64,000 nucleotides of DNA, from contig NZ_BDMM01000003.1 of the NCBI RefSeq assembly GCF_002157625.1, positions 248,001-312,000 on the forward strand. Reading direction: 5' to 3'. Shown here in pieces: positions 17,336-28,224 of this stretch. Origin of the DNA: Brevundimonas sp. SH203 (GTDB taxonomy: Bacteria; Pseudomonadota; Alphaproteobacteria; Caulobacterales; Caulobacteraceae). The notes under the pieces are model-generated. The model was not told where the DNA came from, searched no databases, and saw nothing but the letters and a program-made list of their open reading frames with translations. Positions within the stretch are counted from its first letter, which is position 1, and each line of letters starts with the position of its first letter. A program made the translations under genes and the position numbers.

Positions 17336-19048
17336 TCAGGAGCCCTCCATCATTTCAGCGTTGTTCTTGCCCGGCGGAACCAGCGGCCAGACATTGTCTC
17401 GGGGATCGATGACTACATGGGCCAGGCAGGGGCCGTCGGCGGCCAGCAGGCGCTGGATGCCGTCCGACACCTGATCGCGGCGATCGATGCGGAAGGCCTC
17501 GACGCCGAAGGCTTCGGCGACCTTCACGAAGTCCGGGTTGTCGGACAGGTCGATCTCGGAATAGTTCTCGGCGAAGAACAGCTCCTGCCACTGGCGCACC
17601 AGGCCCAGCGATGAGTTGTCGATCAGCACGATCTTGAGCGGAATGCCGTAACGCTTCAGCGTCGCCAGCTCCTGGATGTTCATCATGAAGCCGCCGTCGC
17701 CGGCGATGGTCACGACCGTCGCGGACGGATCGGCCAGCTTGGCGCCGATGCCGGCGGGCAGGCCGAAGCCCATGGCTCCCAGGCCGCCCGAGGTGATGTG
17801 CGCCTCGGGCTTGGCGAAGCGGCAGTGCATGGCCGCCCACATCTGATGCTGGCCCACGTCGCAGGCGGCGACGAAATCATCGCCCGCCGCTTCCGAGATT
17901 TCCTTCAGCAGGGCGGGCGCATAGACGCCCTCGCCCGGCGCGTCATAGCGATGCGCGCCGTCCCTCGCCGAGCGGATGCAATCGCCGGCCCAGTCCTGGA
18001 TGTCCAGGGCCGCGCCCGCGCGCATCCGCTGGGTCAGGGCCTCGACCCCTTCGCGCAGTTCGCCGACCACGGCGACATTGGCGCTGCGCAGCTTGCCGAC
18101 TTCCGAGGCGTCGATGTCGAAATGGACGATGCGGGCGTTCGGCGCGAACTCGGCCAGCTTGCCGGTGGCGCGGTCGTCGAACCGGGCGCCGACGACGATC
18201 AGCAGGTCGCTGTCCTGAACCGCGTGGTTGGCCGCGCGGGTGCCGTGCATGCCCAGCATGCCCAGCATGCTGGGCGCGTCGGTCGGGATGGTGCCCAGGG
18301 CGTTCAGGGTCGAGACCTGCGGGATGCCGGTCGCATCGACAAAGGCGCGCACGGCGTCGGTCGCGCCGCCGATCTTCACGCCGCCGCCGATATAGACCAG
18401 CGGCTTCTTCGCGGCCCGGATCGCGGCCTCTGCGGCGGCGATGGCGTCGTGATCGACGCGCGGGGCGTCGTTGGGAATGGAAAAGCCGTGGTCGTCGGCA
18501 GTCGTCTCGAACTGCACATCCTTGGGCAGATCGACCAGAACCGGCCCCGGCCGACCCGACCGGGCGATGTGGAAGGCTTCCTCGATGGCGGCCGGAACCT
18601 CGGCGGCCGAACGGACCAGGATGGAGTGTTTCACGATGGGCAGGGTGACGCCCAGGATGTCGATCTCCTGGAAGGCGTCCGTCCCCATCAACCCTTGGGC
18701 GACATTGCCGGTGATGCAGACCATCGGCACCGAATCCATCATCGCATTGGCGATGCCGGTGATCAGGTTCGTGGCGCCCGGACCGGAGGTGGCCATGCAC
18801 ACCCCGACCTTGCCGCTTTTGCGGGCATAGGCGTCGGCCGAGAAGGCCGCGCCCTGCTCGTGGCGGACCAGGATGTGCTTCAGCTTCGACCCGGCCAGGG
18901 CGTCATAGACCGGCATGATGGCGCCGCCCGGATAACCGAACACCACCTCCACCCCCAGCCGCTCCAGGGTGGAGACCAGCAGGCGCGCCCCCGATCGGGG
19001 AGCGGCCTCGGCTGAGGGTTTGAAGGCGGCGGCGGTCATCACGGTCAT
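17336..19048 (-). CDS. ilvB: Acetolactate synthase large subunit
   Basis: A 570-residue thiamine-diphosphate enzyme making acetolactate or acetohydroxybutyrate. VVFGYPGGAIMPVYDAL, the catalytic glutamate in VRHEQGAAF, SGPGATNLITG and the GDGGFMMN...N ThDP motif are present. It runs straight into ilvM. A second in-frame ATG 9 bases downstream (19039) is an equally possible start. It might equally be named ilvG given its IlvM-like partner. Confidence 0.95.
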   Translation of the reverse strand: MTVMTAAAFKPSAEAAPRSGARLLVSTLERLGVEVVFGYPGGAIMPVYDALAGSKLKHILVRHEQGAAFSADAYARKSGKVGVCMATSGPGATNLITGIANAMMDSVPMVCITGNVAQGLMGTDAFQEIDILGVTLPIVKHSILVRSAAEVPAAIEEAFHIARSGRPGPVLVDLPKDVQFETTADDHGFSIPNDAPRVDHDAIAAAEAAIRAAKKPLVYIGGGVKIGGATDAVRAFVDATGIPQVSTLNALGTIPTDAPSMLGMLGMHGTRAANHAVQDSDLLIVVGARFDDRATGKLAEFAPNARIVHFDIDASEVGKLRSANVAVVGELREGVEALTQRMRAGAALDIQDWAGDCIRSARDGAHRYDAPGEGVYAPALLKEISEAAGDDFVAACDVGQHQMWAAMHCRFAKPEAHITSGGLGAMGFGLPAGIGAKLADPSATVVTIAGDGGFMMNIQELATLKRYGIPLKIVLIDNSSLGLVRQWQELFFAENYSEIDLSDNPDFVKVAEAFGVEAFRIDRRDQVSDGIQRLLAADGPCLAHVVIDPRDNVWPLVPPGKNNAEMMEGS

Positions 19049-19067
19049 CCGGTCTTTCGTTTGCGGC

Positions 19068-20081
19068 TCAGGCCGCTTCGGCCTTGGGCGCGTTCAGCCA
19101 GGCCATGCGTTCGCGCAGACGCGCGCCGACCTGTTCGATCTGGCTTTCGCGATCCTGCTTCAGCCAGGCTTCGTACTGGGGCTTGCCGGCCTCGTTCTCG
19201 GCGATCCAGTTGCGTGCGAAGGTGCCGTCCTGGATCTCGTCCAGAATGGTCTTCATGCGGGCCTTGGTCTCTTCGGTGACGACGCGCGGGCCCGAGGCGA
19301 CGGCGCCGTATTTCGCCGTTTCCGAGATGAAGTGGTGCATCTTGGAGATGCCGCCCTCGTAGAACAGGTCCACGATCAGCTTCAGCTCGTGCAGGCATTC
19401 GAAATAGGCGATCTCGGGCTGGTAGCCGGCCTCGACCAGGGTGTTGAAGCCCTGCATGACCAGTTCCTTGGCGCCGCCGCACAGGACGGCCTGTTCGCCG
19501 AACAGGTCGGTCTCGGTCTCTTCGCGGAAGGTGGTCTCCAGCAGGCCGCCGGTCGCGCCGCCGTTGCCCTTGGCATAGCCCATGGCGCGGTCGCGCGCCT
19601 TGCCGGTGACGTCCTTCTCGATGGCGAACAGCGAGGGCACGCCGCGGCCGCGCTGGAACTCGCGACGGACCAGATCGCCCGGTCCCTTGGGCGCGACCAG
19701 GATGACGTCCATGTCCTCGCGCGGCTTGATGCGCTCGTAGATGATCGAAAAGCCGTGGGCGAACAGCAGGGCCGAGCCTTGCTTGGCGTTCGGCTCGATC
19801 ACGTCGCGATAGACTTCGCCCTGGATCATGTCGGGCGTCAGGATGGCGATGATGTCGGCGCCCTTGACGGCCTCGGCCGGCTCGGCGGTCGGGATGCCGT
19901 CCTCGGTGGCGTGTTTCCAGCCCGTGCCGCCGTGACGAACGCCGGCGATCACGTCATGGCCGCTGTCGCGCAGGTTCTGGGCGTGGGCGCGGCCTTGCGA
20001 GCCATAGCCGATGATGGCGATGCGCTGACCGGCGATGGCGCCCGGTTTGATGTCTTCGTTGGTGTAGATGGTGATGGCCAT
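19068..20081 (-). CDS. ilvC: Ketol-acid reductoisomerase, class I
   Basis: A 337-residue short-form enzyme. The N-terminal Rossmann fold has [17 protein letters not shown], and the catalytic knotted domain shows [19 protein letters not shown] and the metal ligands in [16 protein letters not shown]. It converts acetolactate to dihydroxyisovalerate with NAD(P)H. It lies between ilvD and ilvB with short gaps (5 and 19 bp). Confidence 0.96.
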   Translation of the reverse strand: MAITIYTNEDIKPGAIAGQRIAIIGYGSQGRAHAQNLRDSGHDVIAGVRHGGTGWKHATEDGIPTAEPAEAVKGADIIAILTPDMIQGEVYRDVIEPNAKQGSALLFAHGFSIIYERIKPREDMDVILVAPKGPGDLVRREFQRGRGVPSLFAIEKDVTGKARDRAMGYAKGNGGATGGLLETTFREETETDLFGEQAVLCGGAKELVMQGFNTLVEAGYQPEIAYFECLHELKLIVDLFYEGGISKMHHFISETAKYGAVASGPRVVTEETKARMKTILDEIQDGTFARNWIAENEAGKPQYEAWLKQDRESQIEQVGARLRERMAWLNAPKAEAA

Positions 20082-20086
20082 GGGGA

Positions 20087-21838
20087 TCAGGCGTCCTGAG
20101 CAGCGTTGGTCTTGTGAGATGCCGGAACTTGCGCCGGCGGCGGGTTGGGAATGGTGACGGCGCCCTGGGCGGCCGAGGCGACCGAGGCGCGGTATTTGGC
20201 GAAGACACCTCGCGCCGGGCGGACTACGTGGGGCGTAAAGCCCGCCCGGCGCGTCGCCAGATCGGCGTCAACGTCGATCCGGCGGTTGGTGACGTCGATG
20301 GTGATGCGGTCACCATCGCGAATGAGGGCGATCGGGCCGCCGACGGCGGCTTCCGGCGAAACGTGTCCGGCGACGAAGCCATAGCTGGCGCCCGAGAAGC
20401 GGCCGTCGGTCAGCAGCGCGACGTTGTCGATCTTACGGCCCTTCAGGGCGGCGGTGACCTGCAGCATCTCGCGCATGCCGGGGCCGCCCTTGGGCCCTTC
20501 GTAGCGGATGATGATGACGTCGCCCTCGCCGACCGTTCCGTCCTGGACGGCGTGGAAGGCGTCTTCTTCCGAATCGAAGACGCAGGCCGGACCTTCGAAG
20601 ACATCGACCTTGTGGCCCGTCAGCTTGATGACCGCGCCTTCCGGGGCGACGTCGCCATAGATGACGGCGTAGCTGCCGCGCGCCATGACCGGCGCGTCGA
20701 AATGGGCCACGACCACCTGGCCCGGCGTTTCCTCAGCCTCGGCCGCCTCGGCGAACAGGCTGCGGCCGGTGACGGTGGGGGTGTTCACGATCTTACCCGC
20801 CTCGGCCATCCGCTGTGCGACCAGTCGGGTGCCGCCCGCCGCGAACAGGTGCGAGGCCAGGAAACGGCCGCCCGGCTTCAGGTCGCAGATGACCGGCGCC
20901 TCGGCGCAGGCCTGGTGGCAGTCCTCGACGCCGAAATCCACGCCCGCCTCGGCGGCGATGGCCGTCAGGTGCATGACCGCATTGGTCGAGCCGCCCGAGG
21001 CGGAAACCGCGACGGCGGCGTTCTTCAGGCTGGCGCGGGTGATGTATTTGCGGGCGGTGTCGCCGGCGAAGACCCGCTCGACGATGATGCGGCCGCAACG
21101 CTCGCCCTCGGCCGCCTTGTTCGGATCGACGGCCGGAACGTCGTTGGCGCCCATCGGCGAGATGCCCATGACCGACAGTGCCATGGCCATGGTGTTGGCC
21201 GTGAACTGACCGCCGCAGGCGCCGGCGCCGGGGCAGACCGCGCTCTCGACCGCCTTCAGGCCCGCGTCGTCCAGCGCGCCGGCGGCATGGGCGCCGATGG
21301 CCTCGAACACTTCCTGGACCGAAACCTCCTTGGTCCCCCCAGGAGCAGGCAAGACGCCCGGCATGATGGTGCCGCCGTAATAGACCAGGCCGGGGATATC
21401 CATGCGCGCCAGGGCCATGGCCGCCGCCGGGATCGTCTTGTCGCATCCGACGATGCAGACCACGCCGTCCAGCTGATGGCCCTCGACGGCCAGTTCGATC
21501 GAGTCGGCGACGACCTCGCGGCTGATCAGCGAGGCCTTCATGCCCGCCGTGCCCATCGAGATGCCGTCGGTGACGACGATGGTGTTGAAATCGATCGGAT
21601 AGCCGCCCGCCGCGACGATGCCCGCCCGCACGTCCTTGGCCAGACGGTCCAGATGCATGTTGCAGGGCGTGACCGTCGACCAGGTGTTGACGATGCCGAT
21701 CATCGGCTTGTCGAAGTCGGCGTCCTGCATCCCGGCGGCGCGCAGATAGGACCGGGCGGCGGCCCGGTTCGGGCCAGCCGTCACCGCCGCGCTGCGCGCA
21801 TTGGGCTTTTTGGGCTGAGGGGTAGAATCTTGCGTCAT
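20087..21838 (-). CDS. ilvD: Dihydroxy-acid dehydratase
   Basis: A 583-residue Fe-S dehydratase. Signature segments are [29 protein letters not shown] and [17 protein letters not shown]; the C-terminal half includes [20 protein letters not shown]. Start ATG 21838 matches the family N-terminus. It is the first structural gene of the operon and lies 32 bases downstream of the attenuator-like terminator. Confidence 0.96.
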   Translation of the reverse strand: MTQDSTPQPKKPNARSAAVTAGPNRAAARSYLRAAGMQDADFDKPMIGIVNTWSTVTPCNMHLDRLAKDVRAGIVAAGGYPIDFNTIVVTDGISMGTAGMKASLISREVVADSIELAVEGHQLDGVVCIVGCDKTIPAAAMALARMDIPGLVYYGGTIMPGVLPAPGGTKEVSVQEVFEAIGAHAAGALDDAGLKAVESAVCPGAGACGGQFTANTMAMALSVMGISPMGANDVPAVDPNKAAEGERCGRIIVERVFAGDTARKYITRASLKNAAVAVSASGGSTNAVMHLTAIAAEAGVDFGVEDCHQACAEAPVICDLKPGGRFLASHLFAAGGTRLVAQRMAEAGKIVNTPTVTGRSLFAEAAEAEETPGQVVVAHFDAPVMARGSYAVIYGDVAPEGAVIKLTGHKVDVFEGPACVFDSEEDAFHAVQDGTVGEGDVIIIRYEGPKGGPGMREMLQVTAALKGRKIDNVALLTDGRFSGASYGFVAGHVSPEAAVGGPIALIRDGDRITIDVTNRRIDVDADLATRRAGFTPHVVRPARGVFAKYRASVASAAQGAVTIPNPPPAQVPASHKTNAAQDA

Positions 21839-21869
21839 CGGTCCGGTTCTTTTCGAACCGCCGCGCACT

Positions 21870-21899
21870 AAAAACCCCGCGTCCTTTCGGAGGCGGGGT
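21870..21899 (-). terminator. Attenuator terminator before ilvD
   Basis: On the minus strand ACCCCGC and GCGGGGT form a stem extended by TCC/GGA around a TTTC-type loop, followed directly by five T residues. It is a textbook intrinsic terminator located between the branched-chain-rich leader peptide and ilvD. A smaller hairpin (21844-21860) follows just before the ilvD start. Confidence 0.85.
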
Positions 21900-21928
21900 G
21901 GTGCGAGGCGATCCTGAGTGTCTCTAGG

Positions 21929-22078
21929 TCAGGTCGCGGGCATCCACGCCGCTTGCGTAAGCAGGCCGAGGAGTACGAGGAGAATAAGGGAAATCGGGCC
22001 TTCCAGGCCGATAGGCGCGCGAATGGTCGCAACCGCCTCGGCGGTACGTCCCTTCGTCATGTCGCGCATCATCGTGGC
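21929..22078 (-). CDS. ilvL: ilv operon leader peptide (attenuation)
   Basis: A 49-residue open frame starts at GTG 22078, which has AGGGAG at good distance; ATG codons at 22069 and 22066 are alternatives. Its end is packed with regulated amino acids (PISLILLVLLGLL). The stop lies 30 bases before the terminator hairpin. This is the arrangement of ribosome-mediated attenuation: stalling at Leu/Ile/Val codons would favour an antiterminator. The alternative RNA fold was not computed. The hydrophobic run could also be read as a small membrane protein, but the context argues against it. Confidence 0.72.
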   Translation of the reverse strand, partial: ATMMRDMTKGRTAEAVATIRAPIGLEGPISLILLVLLGLLTQAAWMPAT

Positions 22079-22222
22079 CACGGGCGGCTCCCTGTTCTGA
22101 CGGCAAGAAACCATACCGCCGGGACGCGCACAAGCCCCGTCGCAAAAATTTTGCTCAATAGGAGCCGACAGACGCCGAGAGGGGTGTTTCTTGCCCGAAC
22201 CTAGCCAGCCGCCCCTTCAAGC

Positions 22223-22247
22223 GTAACGGTTCATCACATCACGTTAC
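22223..22247. promoter_or_regulatory. Inverted repeat upstream of gap
   Basis: GTAACG and CGTTAC flank a 13-bp spacer in the region between the ilv leader and gap. A TATATAAG segment near 22297 may be part of the gap promoter. The repeat could be a regulator site for either gene. Confidence 0.3.
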
Positions 22248-22337
22248 AGCCGCAGGGTTGCAAGCCGCGCCCGACCGCTCCATTGAGACGCCCACCTATA
22301 TAAGCGTCACCCCTATCCGTTCAGAGGAGCCTCCATC

Positions 22338-23345
<1,008 letters not shown>

Positions 23346-23356
23346 GCCCTTCGTTT

Positions 23357-23484
23357 CCGCTCATCCCGGCGAAAGCCGGGACCCAGCTCTTTGGGCGCGC
23401 CGCTCCGCCCGTTACGCACCGCTCATGATCCCAGCCCTCTCGCCAGCGAAAGGACTGGGTCCCGGCTTTCGCCGGGATGAGCGG
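23357..23484. repeat. Paired hairpin repeat R3 between gap and pgk
   Basis: Two 30-bp arms (23357-23386 and 23455-23484) are perfect reverse complements, each a hairpin with stem CCCGGC / GCCGGG and GAAA loop. The copy fills nearly the whole gap-pgk interval, and the pgk ribosome site (GGAAGGAA) follows the right arm directly. Confidence 0.95.
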
Positions 23485-23496
23485 AAGGAAAAGCAC

Positions 23497-24693
23497 ATGA
23501 CCTTCCGCACCCTCGACGACGCCAAGGACCTCGCCGGCAAAACGGCCCTGGTCCGCGTGGACTTCAACGTCCCGATGGAGGGCGGCAAGGTCACGGACGA
23601 CACCCGGCTGCGGGTCGCCGTGCCGACCATCCAGCGTCTGCGCGACGCGGGCGCCAAGGTGGTGCTGCTGGCCCACTTCGACCGCCCCAAGGGCCAGCGC
23701 GTCCCGTCCATGAGCCTGAAGCCGGTGGTGGAGCCGCTGGAGACCGTGCTGGGCGGGCCCGTCCGATTCGCCGACGACTGCATCGGCGCCCCGGCCGTCG
23801 AGGCCATCCGCGATCTGGACGCGGGCGGCGTGGTCCTGCTGGAAAACGTGCGCTTCCATGCGGCGGAAGAGGCCAACGATCCGGTCTTCGCGCAGAATCT
23901 GGCGGACCTCGGCGATCTCTATGTCAACGACGCCTTCTCGGCCGCCCACCGCGCCCACGCCTCGACGGAAGGCGTCGCCCACCACATCCCCGCCTATGCC
24001 GGCGAATCCATGCGCCGCGAACTGGACGCCCTGGACGCTGCGCTCGGCAAGCCGCAGAAGCCGGTCATCGGCATCGTCGGCGGCTCCAAGGTCTCGACCA
24101 AGCTGGACCTGTTGAAGAACCTGGTCGGCAAGCTGGACAAGCTGGCCATCGGCGGCGGCATGGCCAACACCTTCCTCTATGCCCAAGGCGTCGACATCGG
24201 CGGCTCGCTGGCCGAAAAGGACATGGCCGACACCGCCCGCGAGATCATGGCGGAGGCCGAGGCCAAGGGCTGTGAAATCCTGCTGCCCGTCGATGTCGTG
24301 GTCGCCGTCGAGGTCAAACCCGGCGCCGAGGCCCGCACGGTCAAGACCGGCGAGACCCTGTCGGCCGAAGACAAGATTCTGGACGCCGGACCCGAGACCG
24401 TCGCCCGGCTGAACGCCGCCGTCGACGCCTCCAAGACCCTGATCTGGAACGGTCCGTTGGGCGTGTTCGAGGTTCCGCCCTTCGACGCCGCCACGGTTGT
24501 GGCCGCCCGACACGTCGCCGAACGCGCCAAATCAGGCGCCCTGATCGCCGTCGCGGGCGGCGGCGACACGGTCGCGGCCCTGAACCACGCCGGAACGTCG
24601 GACGACATGACCTTCGTCTCCACCGCAGGCGGCGCCTTCCTGGAATGGATGGAGGGCAAGGTCCTGCCGGGCGTCGAGGCCCTGCGCGCCTGA
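23497..24693 (+). CDS. pgk: Phosphoglycerate kinase
   Basis: A 398-residue kinase transferring the acyl phosphate of 1,3-bisphosphoglycerate to [14 protein letters not shown] is the N-terminal signature; the nucleotide domain shows [13 protein letters not shown], and [11 protein letters not shown] is the C-terminal glycine-rich loop. Start ATG 23497 matches the family; longer in-frame starts run back through repeat R3. Confidence 0.97.
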   Translation: MTFRTLDDAKDLAGKTALVRVDFNVPMEGGKVTDDTRLRVAVPTIQRLRDAGAKVVLLAHFDRPKGQRVPSMSLKPVVEPLETVLGGPVRFADDCIGAPAVEAIRDLDAGGVVLLENVRFHAAEEANDPVFAQNLADLGDLYVNDAFSAAHRAHASTEGVAHHIPAYAGESMRRELDALDAALGKPQKPVIGIVGGSKVSTKLDLLKNLVGKLDKLAIGGGMANTFLYAQGVDIGGSLAEKDMADTAREIMAEAEAKGCEILLPVDVVVAVEVKPGAEARTVKTGETLSAEDKILDAGPETVARLNAAVDASKTLIWNGPLGVFEVPPFDAATVVAARHVAERAKSGALIAVAGGGDTVAALNHAGTSDDMTFVSTAGGAFLEWMEGKVLPGVEALRA

Positions 24694-24757
24694 AGGCCGG
24701 AGTGCGGGCGCGTCCCGCCCGCATCTCCTCAAAGAATTGGTCTTGAAACGGCTGTTA

Positions 24758-24777
24758 CACGGCGTGACTTCGCCGTG
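24758..24777. repeat. Short inverted repeat between pgk and fba
   Basis: Perfect 7-bp arms CACGGCG and CGCCGTG surround a 6-nt loop, 60 bp before fba. It could be a weak terminator for pgk or a regulator site. Confidence 0.4.
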
Positions 24778-24836
24778 CCCTGCGGCTAATCTCCGCCCTA
24801 ATCAAAAAAGACTATTCGGCTCAGGAGACTATCATC

Positions 24837-25922
24837 ATGGCGCGCATCACGCTGCGACAGCTGCTCGATCATGCGGCGGAAAACGACTACGGCCTTCCGG
24901 CCTATAATATCAACAACATGGAGCAGGGCCTGGCGATCATGGAGGCGGCCCACGAGGTCAACGCCCCGGTCATCATCCAGGCCTCGCGCGGCGCCCGCAA
25001 CTACGCCAACGACATCGTCCTGGCCAAGCTGATCGACGCCTTGGCCGAGCTCTACCCGCACATCCCGGTCTGCATGCACCAGGACCACGGCAACGGCCCG
25101 GCGACCTGCGCCACCGCCATCCAGTACGGCTTCACCAGCGTCATGATGGACGGCTCTCTGGAAGAGGACGCCAAGACCCCCGCCTCCTATGAATACAATG
25201 TCGACGTCACACGTCGCGTCACGGAAATGGCCCACGCCTGCGGCGTCTCGGTCGAGGGCGAACTAGGCGTGCTGGGCTCGCTGGAAACCGGCATGGGCGA
25301 GGCCGAGGACGGCCACGGCTTCGAGGGCAAGCTGGATCACTCGCAACTGCTGACCGACCCGGATCAGGCCGTCGATTTCGTCGCCGCCACCAAGGTCGAC
25401 GCCCTGGCCATCGCCATGGGCACCTCGCACGGCGCCTACAAGTTCACGCGCCAGCCGGACGGCGAGGTCCTGGCCATGAACGTGATCGAGGAAATCCACC
25501 GCCGCCTGCCCAACACCCACCTGGTGATGCACGGCTCTTCGTCGGTGCCTCAGGATCTGCAAGACATCATCAACGCCTATGGCGGCGAAATGCCCCAGAC
25601 CTGGGGCGTGCCGGTCGAGGAGATCCAGCGCGGCATCAAGCATGGCGTGCGCAAGGTCAACATCGACACCGACAACCGCATGGCCATGACCGGCGCCGTC
25701 CGCAAGGCCCTGATGGAGAAGCCGGGCGAGTTCGACCCGCGCCACTATCTGAAGCCCGCCAAGGAAGCGATGAAAAAGCTCTGCATGGAGCGTTACCTCC
25801 AGTTCGGCTGCGAGGGTCAGGCCTCCAAGATCCGTCCGCTCTCCACCGCCCAGATGGCCAAGCGCTACGCCTCGGGCGACCTCGATCCGTCCTTCCGGGG
25901 CGCATCGGTGAAGGCCGCCTGA
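24837..25922 (+). CDS. fba: Fructose-bisphosphate aldolase, class II
   Basis: A 361-residue zinc-dependent aldolase. HQDHGN holds a zinc histidine, [11 protein letters not shown] and VEGELGVLG are catalytic-loop segments, and GTSHGAYKF and HGSSSVP complete the active site; size fits the Rhodobacter/CbbA-like group. It ends 9 bp from the convergent DUF2799 gene. Confidence 0.95.
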   Translation: MARITLRQLLDHAAENDYGLPAYNINNMEQGLAIMEAAHEVNAPVIIQASRGARNYANDIVLAKLIDALAELYPHIPVCMHQDHGNGPATCATAIQYGFTSVMMDGSLEEDAKTPASYEYNVDVTRRVTEMAHACGVSVEGELGVLGSLETGMGEAEDGHGFEGKLDHSQLLTDPDQAVDFVAATKVDALAIAMGTSHGAYKFTRQPDGEVLAMNVIEEIHRRLPNTHLVMHGSSSVPQDLQDIINAYGGEMPQTWGVPVEEIQRGIKHGVRKVNIDTDNRMAMTGAVRKALMEKPGEFDPRHYLKPAKEAMKKLCMERYLQFGCEGQASKIRPLSTAQMAKRYASGDLDPSFRGASVKAA

Positions 25923-25931
25923 GGCCGACGT

Positions 25932-26579
25932 CTAGACCGGGTAGCGGCCGCTGAGTTCGAGCCGCACCCGGCGAACGTCCCATTCGGCCTGGTCCAGCGC
26001 GTCGCGGGCCTCTCGGGCGTTTCGGCGCGCATCGCGGATTTCGCCCCGGACTTCCCGAATGCGGTCTCGGATACGGTCCCGCTCCTCGTCCGTCAGGCCC
26101 TCGCCGTGCAGTTCGCGCTCCTTGGCCTCCAGCTTGTCCTCGCGGTTTGCGATCCGGGCCTCAGCGCTGTTCAGCGCGCTTTCCGCCGTCTCGAACGCCG
26201 CCTCGACCGCGTGCAGCCGCAAGCCGTCCTGATAGGCCGGCATGAAGGCCCGCTCCTCCTCCGGCCGACAGACGCCGTGATAGGTATTGCCCGACCGACC
26301 TTCCGCCCATCCCCGCTCGAAGGTGCAATAGGACCGCAAGCCGTCCTCGCGCGCCGAGCCATAGGCGGTCGGATTGGGCGCGACCTGATATTTGGCGCAG
26401 GCCTTGGCGTGATCGTCCAGCCGGCTCATCGGATAGCCCGCCGCCCCGTCGGCATAGCCCTTCTCGCCCCAGTCGCCCGCCAGGCACTGGTCCTTGCTCA
26501 TGGTGGCGCAACCGGCCAGCAAGCCGCCCGCCACCGTCAGCGCGCCGACCAGACCCCCCGCGATGATCCATCGCCTCAT
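25932..26579 (-). CDS. DUF2799 lipoprotein
   Basis: A 215-residue lipoprotein. The lipobox LLAGC ends a hydrophobic N-terminal segment near residue 24. The DUF2799-like core follows (CLAGDWGEKGYADG, GLRSYCTFERGWAEGRSG, YHGVC), and the C-terminal third is a charged coiled coil (EDKLEAKERELHGEGL onward). It is probably held on the periplasmic side of a membrane. Function is unknown. Confidence 0.85.
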   Translation of the reverse strand: MRRWIIAGGLVGALTVAGGLLAGCATMSKDQCLAGDWGEKGYADGAAGYPMSRLDDHAKACAKYQVAPNPTAYGSAREDGLRSYCTFERGWAEGRSGNTYHGVCRPEEERAFMPAYQDGLRLHAVEAAFETAESALNSAEARIANREDKLEAKERELHGEGLTDEERDRIRDRIREVRGEIRDARRNAREARDALDQAEWDVRRVRLELSGRYPV

Positions 26580-26648
26580 CGATCGTTTCCCTGAACGCCC
26601 CCGGCGTCACTATCGAACGACGCTCGCCCCTCGCGCAAGCGGCCTGTC

Positions 26649-27683
26649 ATGCTAGGGAGGGCTGTGTCCGATCCCGACCTGACCGACGACGACGACCTGT
26701 CCTCCCCTTCCGCGCCCGCCGAGGTGATGGAGGCCCGGATCGACGCGCCCGGCGTGCGTCTGGATAAGGCCCTCGCCGAGGCCTTTCCGACCCTGTCGCG
26801 CGCCCGGCTTCAGGCCCTGCTGGCCGAGGGCGCCGTGCGTCGCGACGGCGTGGTCCTGACCGGCGGTTCCGCCAAGGCCCTTGCGGGTCTCTACGCCGTC
26901 GCCCTGCCGCCCGTCGCGCCCGCCACGCCCCAGCCCCAGGCCATCCCCCTGACCGTCCTCCACGAGGACGCCTACCTGATCGTCATCGACAAGCCCGCCG
27001 GCATGGCCGCCCATCCGGCGCCCGGCACGCCCGACGGCACCCTGGTCAACGCCCTTCTGGCCCATTGCGGCGACAGCCTGTCGGGCATCGGCGGCGTGGC
27101 CCGCCCCGGCATCGTCCACCGGCTGGACAAGGACACCTCGGGCGTCATGGTCGCCGCCAAGACCGACCGCGCCCACGCCGGGCTTTCGGCCCTGTTCGCG
27201 ACCCACGACATCGAACGCACCTATATCGCCCTGACGCGCGGCGCCCCGTCGCCCGCGACCGGCCGCATCCACACCCGCATCGGCCGCTCCACCGGCGACC
27301 GCAAGAAGATGGCGGTGCTGAAGGCCGGCGGTCGCGAGGCCGTCACCGACTATGTGGTCCAGCAGACCTTCGGCGACCCCGCCAAGGCCGGCGGCGCCCC
27401 TATGGCTGCCCGCGTCGCCTGCACCCTGCATACCGGCCGCACCCACCAGATCCGCGTCCATCTGTCGTCCAAAGGATCGCCCATCCTCGGCGACGCCACC
27501 TATGGTTCGGGCAGCCCGGCCGTCCCCGTCCGCGCCGCCATCGCCGAGGCGGGCCTGACGCGCCAGGCCCTGCACGCCGCCGTCCTGGGCTTCGTCCATC
27601 CCGTCACGGGCCAGCGGATGCGCTTCGAGACCGCGCCGCCCACTGATATGATGCGTCTCGAAACCCTGCTGTCCGAACTCTGA
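26649..27683 (+). CDS. rluD: RluD-like 23S rRNA pseudouridine synthase
   Basis: A 344-residue RluA-family synthase. An S4 RNA-binding domain (RLDKALAEAFPTLSRARLQ, about 36-80) precedes the catalytic domain with LIVIDKPAGMAAHPAP and the catalytic aspartate in HRLDKDTSG. The start is uncertain: ATG 26649 gives the longest frame, but AGGGAGGG lies just before GTG 26664, which would drop five residues. It sits 8 bp upstream of a GNAT gene. Confidence 0.9.
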   Translation: MLGRAVSDPDLTDDDDLSSPSAPAEVMEARIDAPGVRLDKALAEAFPTLSRARLQALLAEGAVRRDGVVLTGGSAKALAGLYAVALPPVAPATPQPQAIPLTVLHEDAYLIVIDKPAGMAAHPAPGTPDGTLVNALLAHCGDSLSGIGGVARPGIVHRLDKDTSGVMVAAKTDRAHAGLSALFATHDIERTYIALTRGAPSPATGRIHTRIGRSTGDRKKMAVLKAGGREAVTDYVVQQTFGDPAKAGGAPMAARVACTLHTGRTHQIRVHLSSKGSPILGDATYGSGSPAVPVRAAIAEAGLTRQALHAAVLGFVHPVTGQRMRFETAPPTDMMRLETLLSEL

Positions 27684-27691
27684 GGGCCATC

Positions 27692-27997
27692 ATGCTCGAT
27701 CCCGACATCCGCGACGACGCCGAGTTGAAGCGCTACGAACTGCCTGTCGAAGGCGATGTGGCGGTCGTCACCTACAACCTCTCGCCGCCCAATCTGATGA
27801 TCACCGAAACCCTGGTCCCGGAGCGTCTGGAAGGGCGCGGCATCGCCAGCCGCCTAGCCAAGCACGTCCTGGCCGACGCCAGGGCGCGCAACCTGCTGAT
27901 CCTGCCGGTCTGTCCCTTCTTCTCGGCCTATCTGCAGAAACACCCGGAATACGCCGACGTGGTCCATCCGACCTATCGCGGCATTCTGGGTCTGTGA
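27692..27997 (+). CDS. Small GNAT-family N-acetyltransferase (YjdJ-like)
   Basis: A 101-residue single-domain protein. ERLEGRGIASRLAKHVLADARARNL is the acetyl-CoA-binding motif A in short form and LPVCPFFSAYLQKHPEY is the conserved C-terminal motif of the YjdJ/NATD1 group. It follows rluD by 8 bp and may be co-transcribed. The acceptor is unknown. Confidence 0.85.
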   Translation: MLDPDIRDDAELKRYELPVEGDVAVVTYNLSPPNLMITETLVPERLEGRGIASRLAKHVLADARARNLLILPVCPFFSAYLQKHPEYADVVHPTYRGILGL

Positions 27998-28016
27998 CCA
28001 AGCCTCGCAAGCAGGT

Positions 28017-28040
28017 CTTGAATAGAAACTGACCCGTTCC
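28017..28040 (+). promoter_or_regulatory. Possible heat-shock (sigma-32-type) promoter of rpoH
   Basis: CTTGAA (28017) and CCCGTTCC (28033) are spaced like the -35 and -10 boxes of sigma-32 promoters. They lie about 190 bp upstream of rpoH, and autoregulated rpoH promoters are known in related bacteria. A 6-bp hairpin (28103-28121) lies further down in the leader. The match is partial. Confidence 0.3.
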
Positions 28041-28224
28041 TACATTCGCCCTCGTTCGGCGCGAGTGGCGCCGGGGTCACGGTCACGCCTTCGTGTGACG
28101 CTCCGCCTCTACAAAAGGCGGCAACCCATCGCCACTTGTCCGGTTGAGGGGTGAGGCGTCGGCGCACACAGGTGGCCGGCAACGAAGAACCCGCTCGTTC
28201 GATACGGTCGGAGGGACCTTGAAT

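Noticed and set aside
21918..22204. Plus-strand short frames over the ilv leader region
   Set aside because: They have no ribosome site or family motif; the minus-strand leader explains the region.
26649..27646. Overlapping long frames on both strands of the rluD gene
   Set aside because: They lack motifs; the RluD frame has the S4 domain and the HRLDKDTSG motif.
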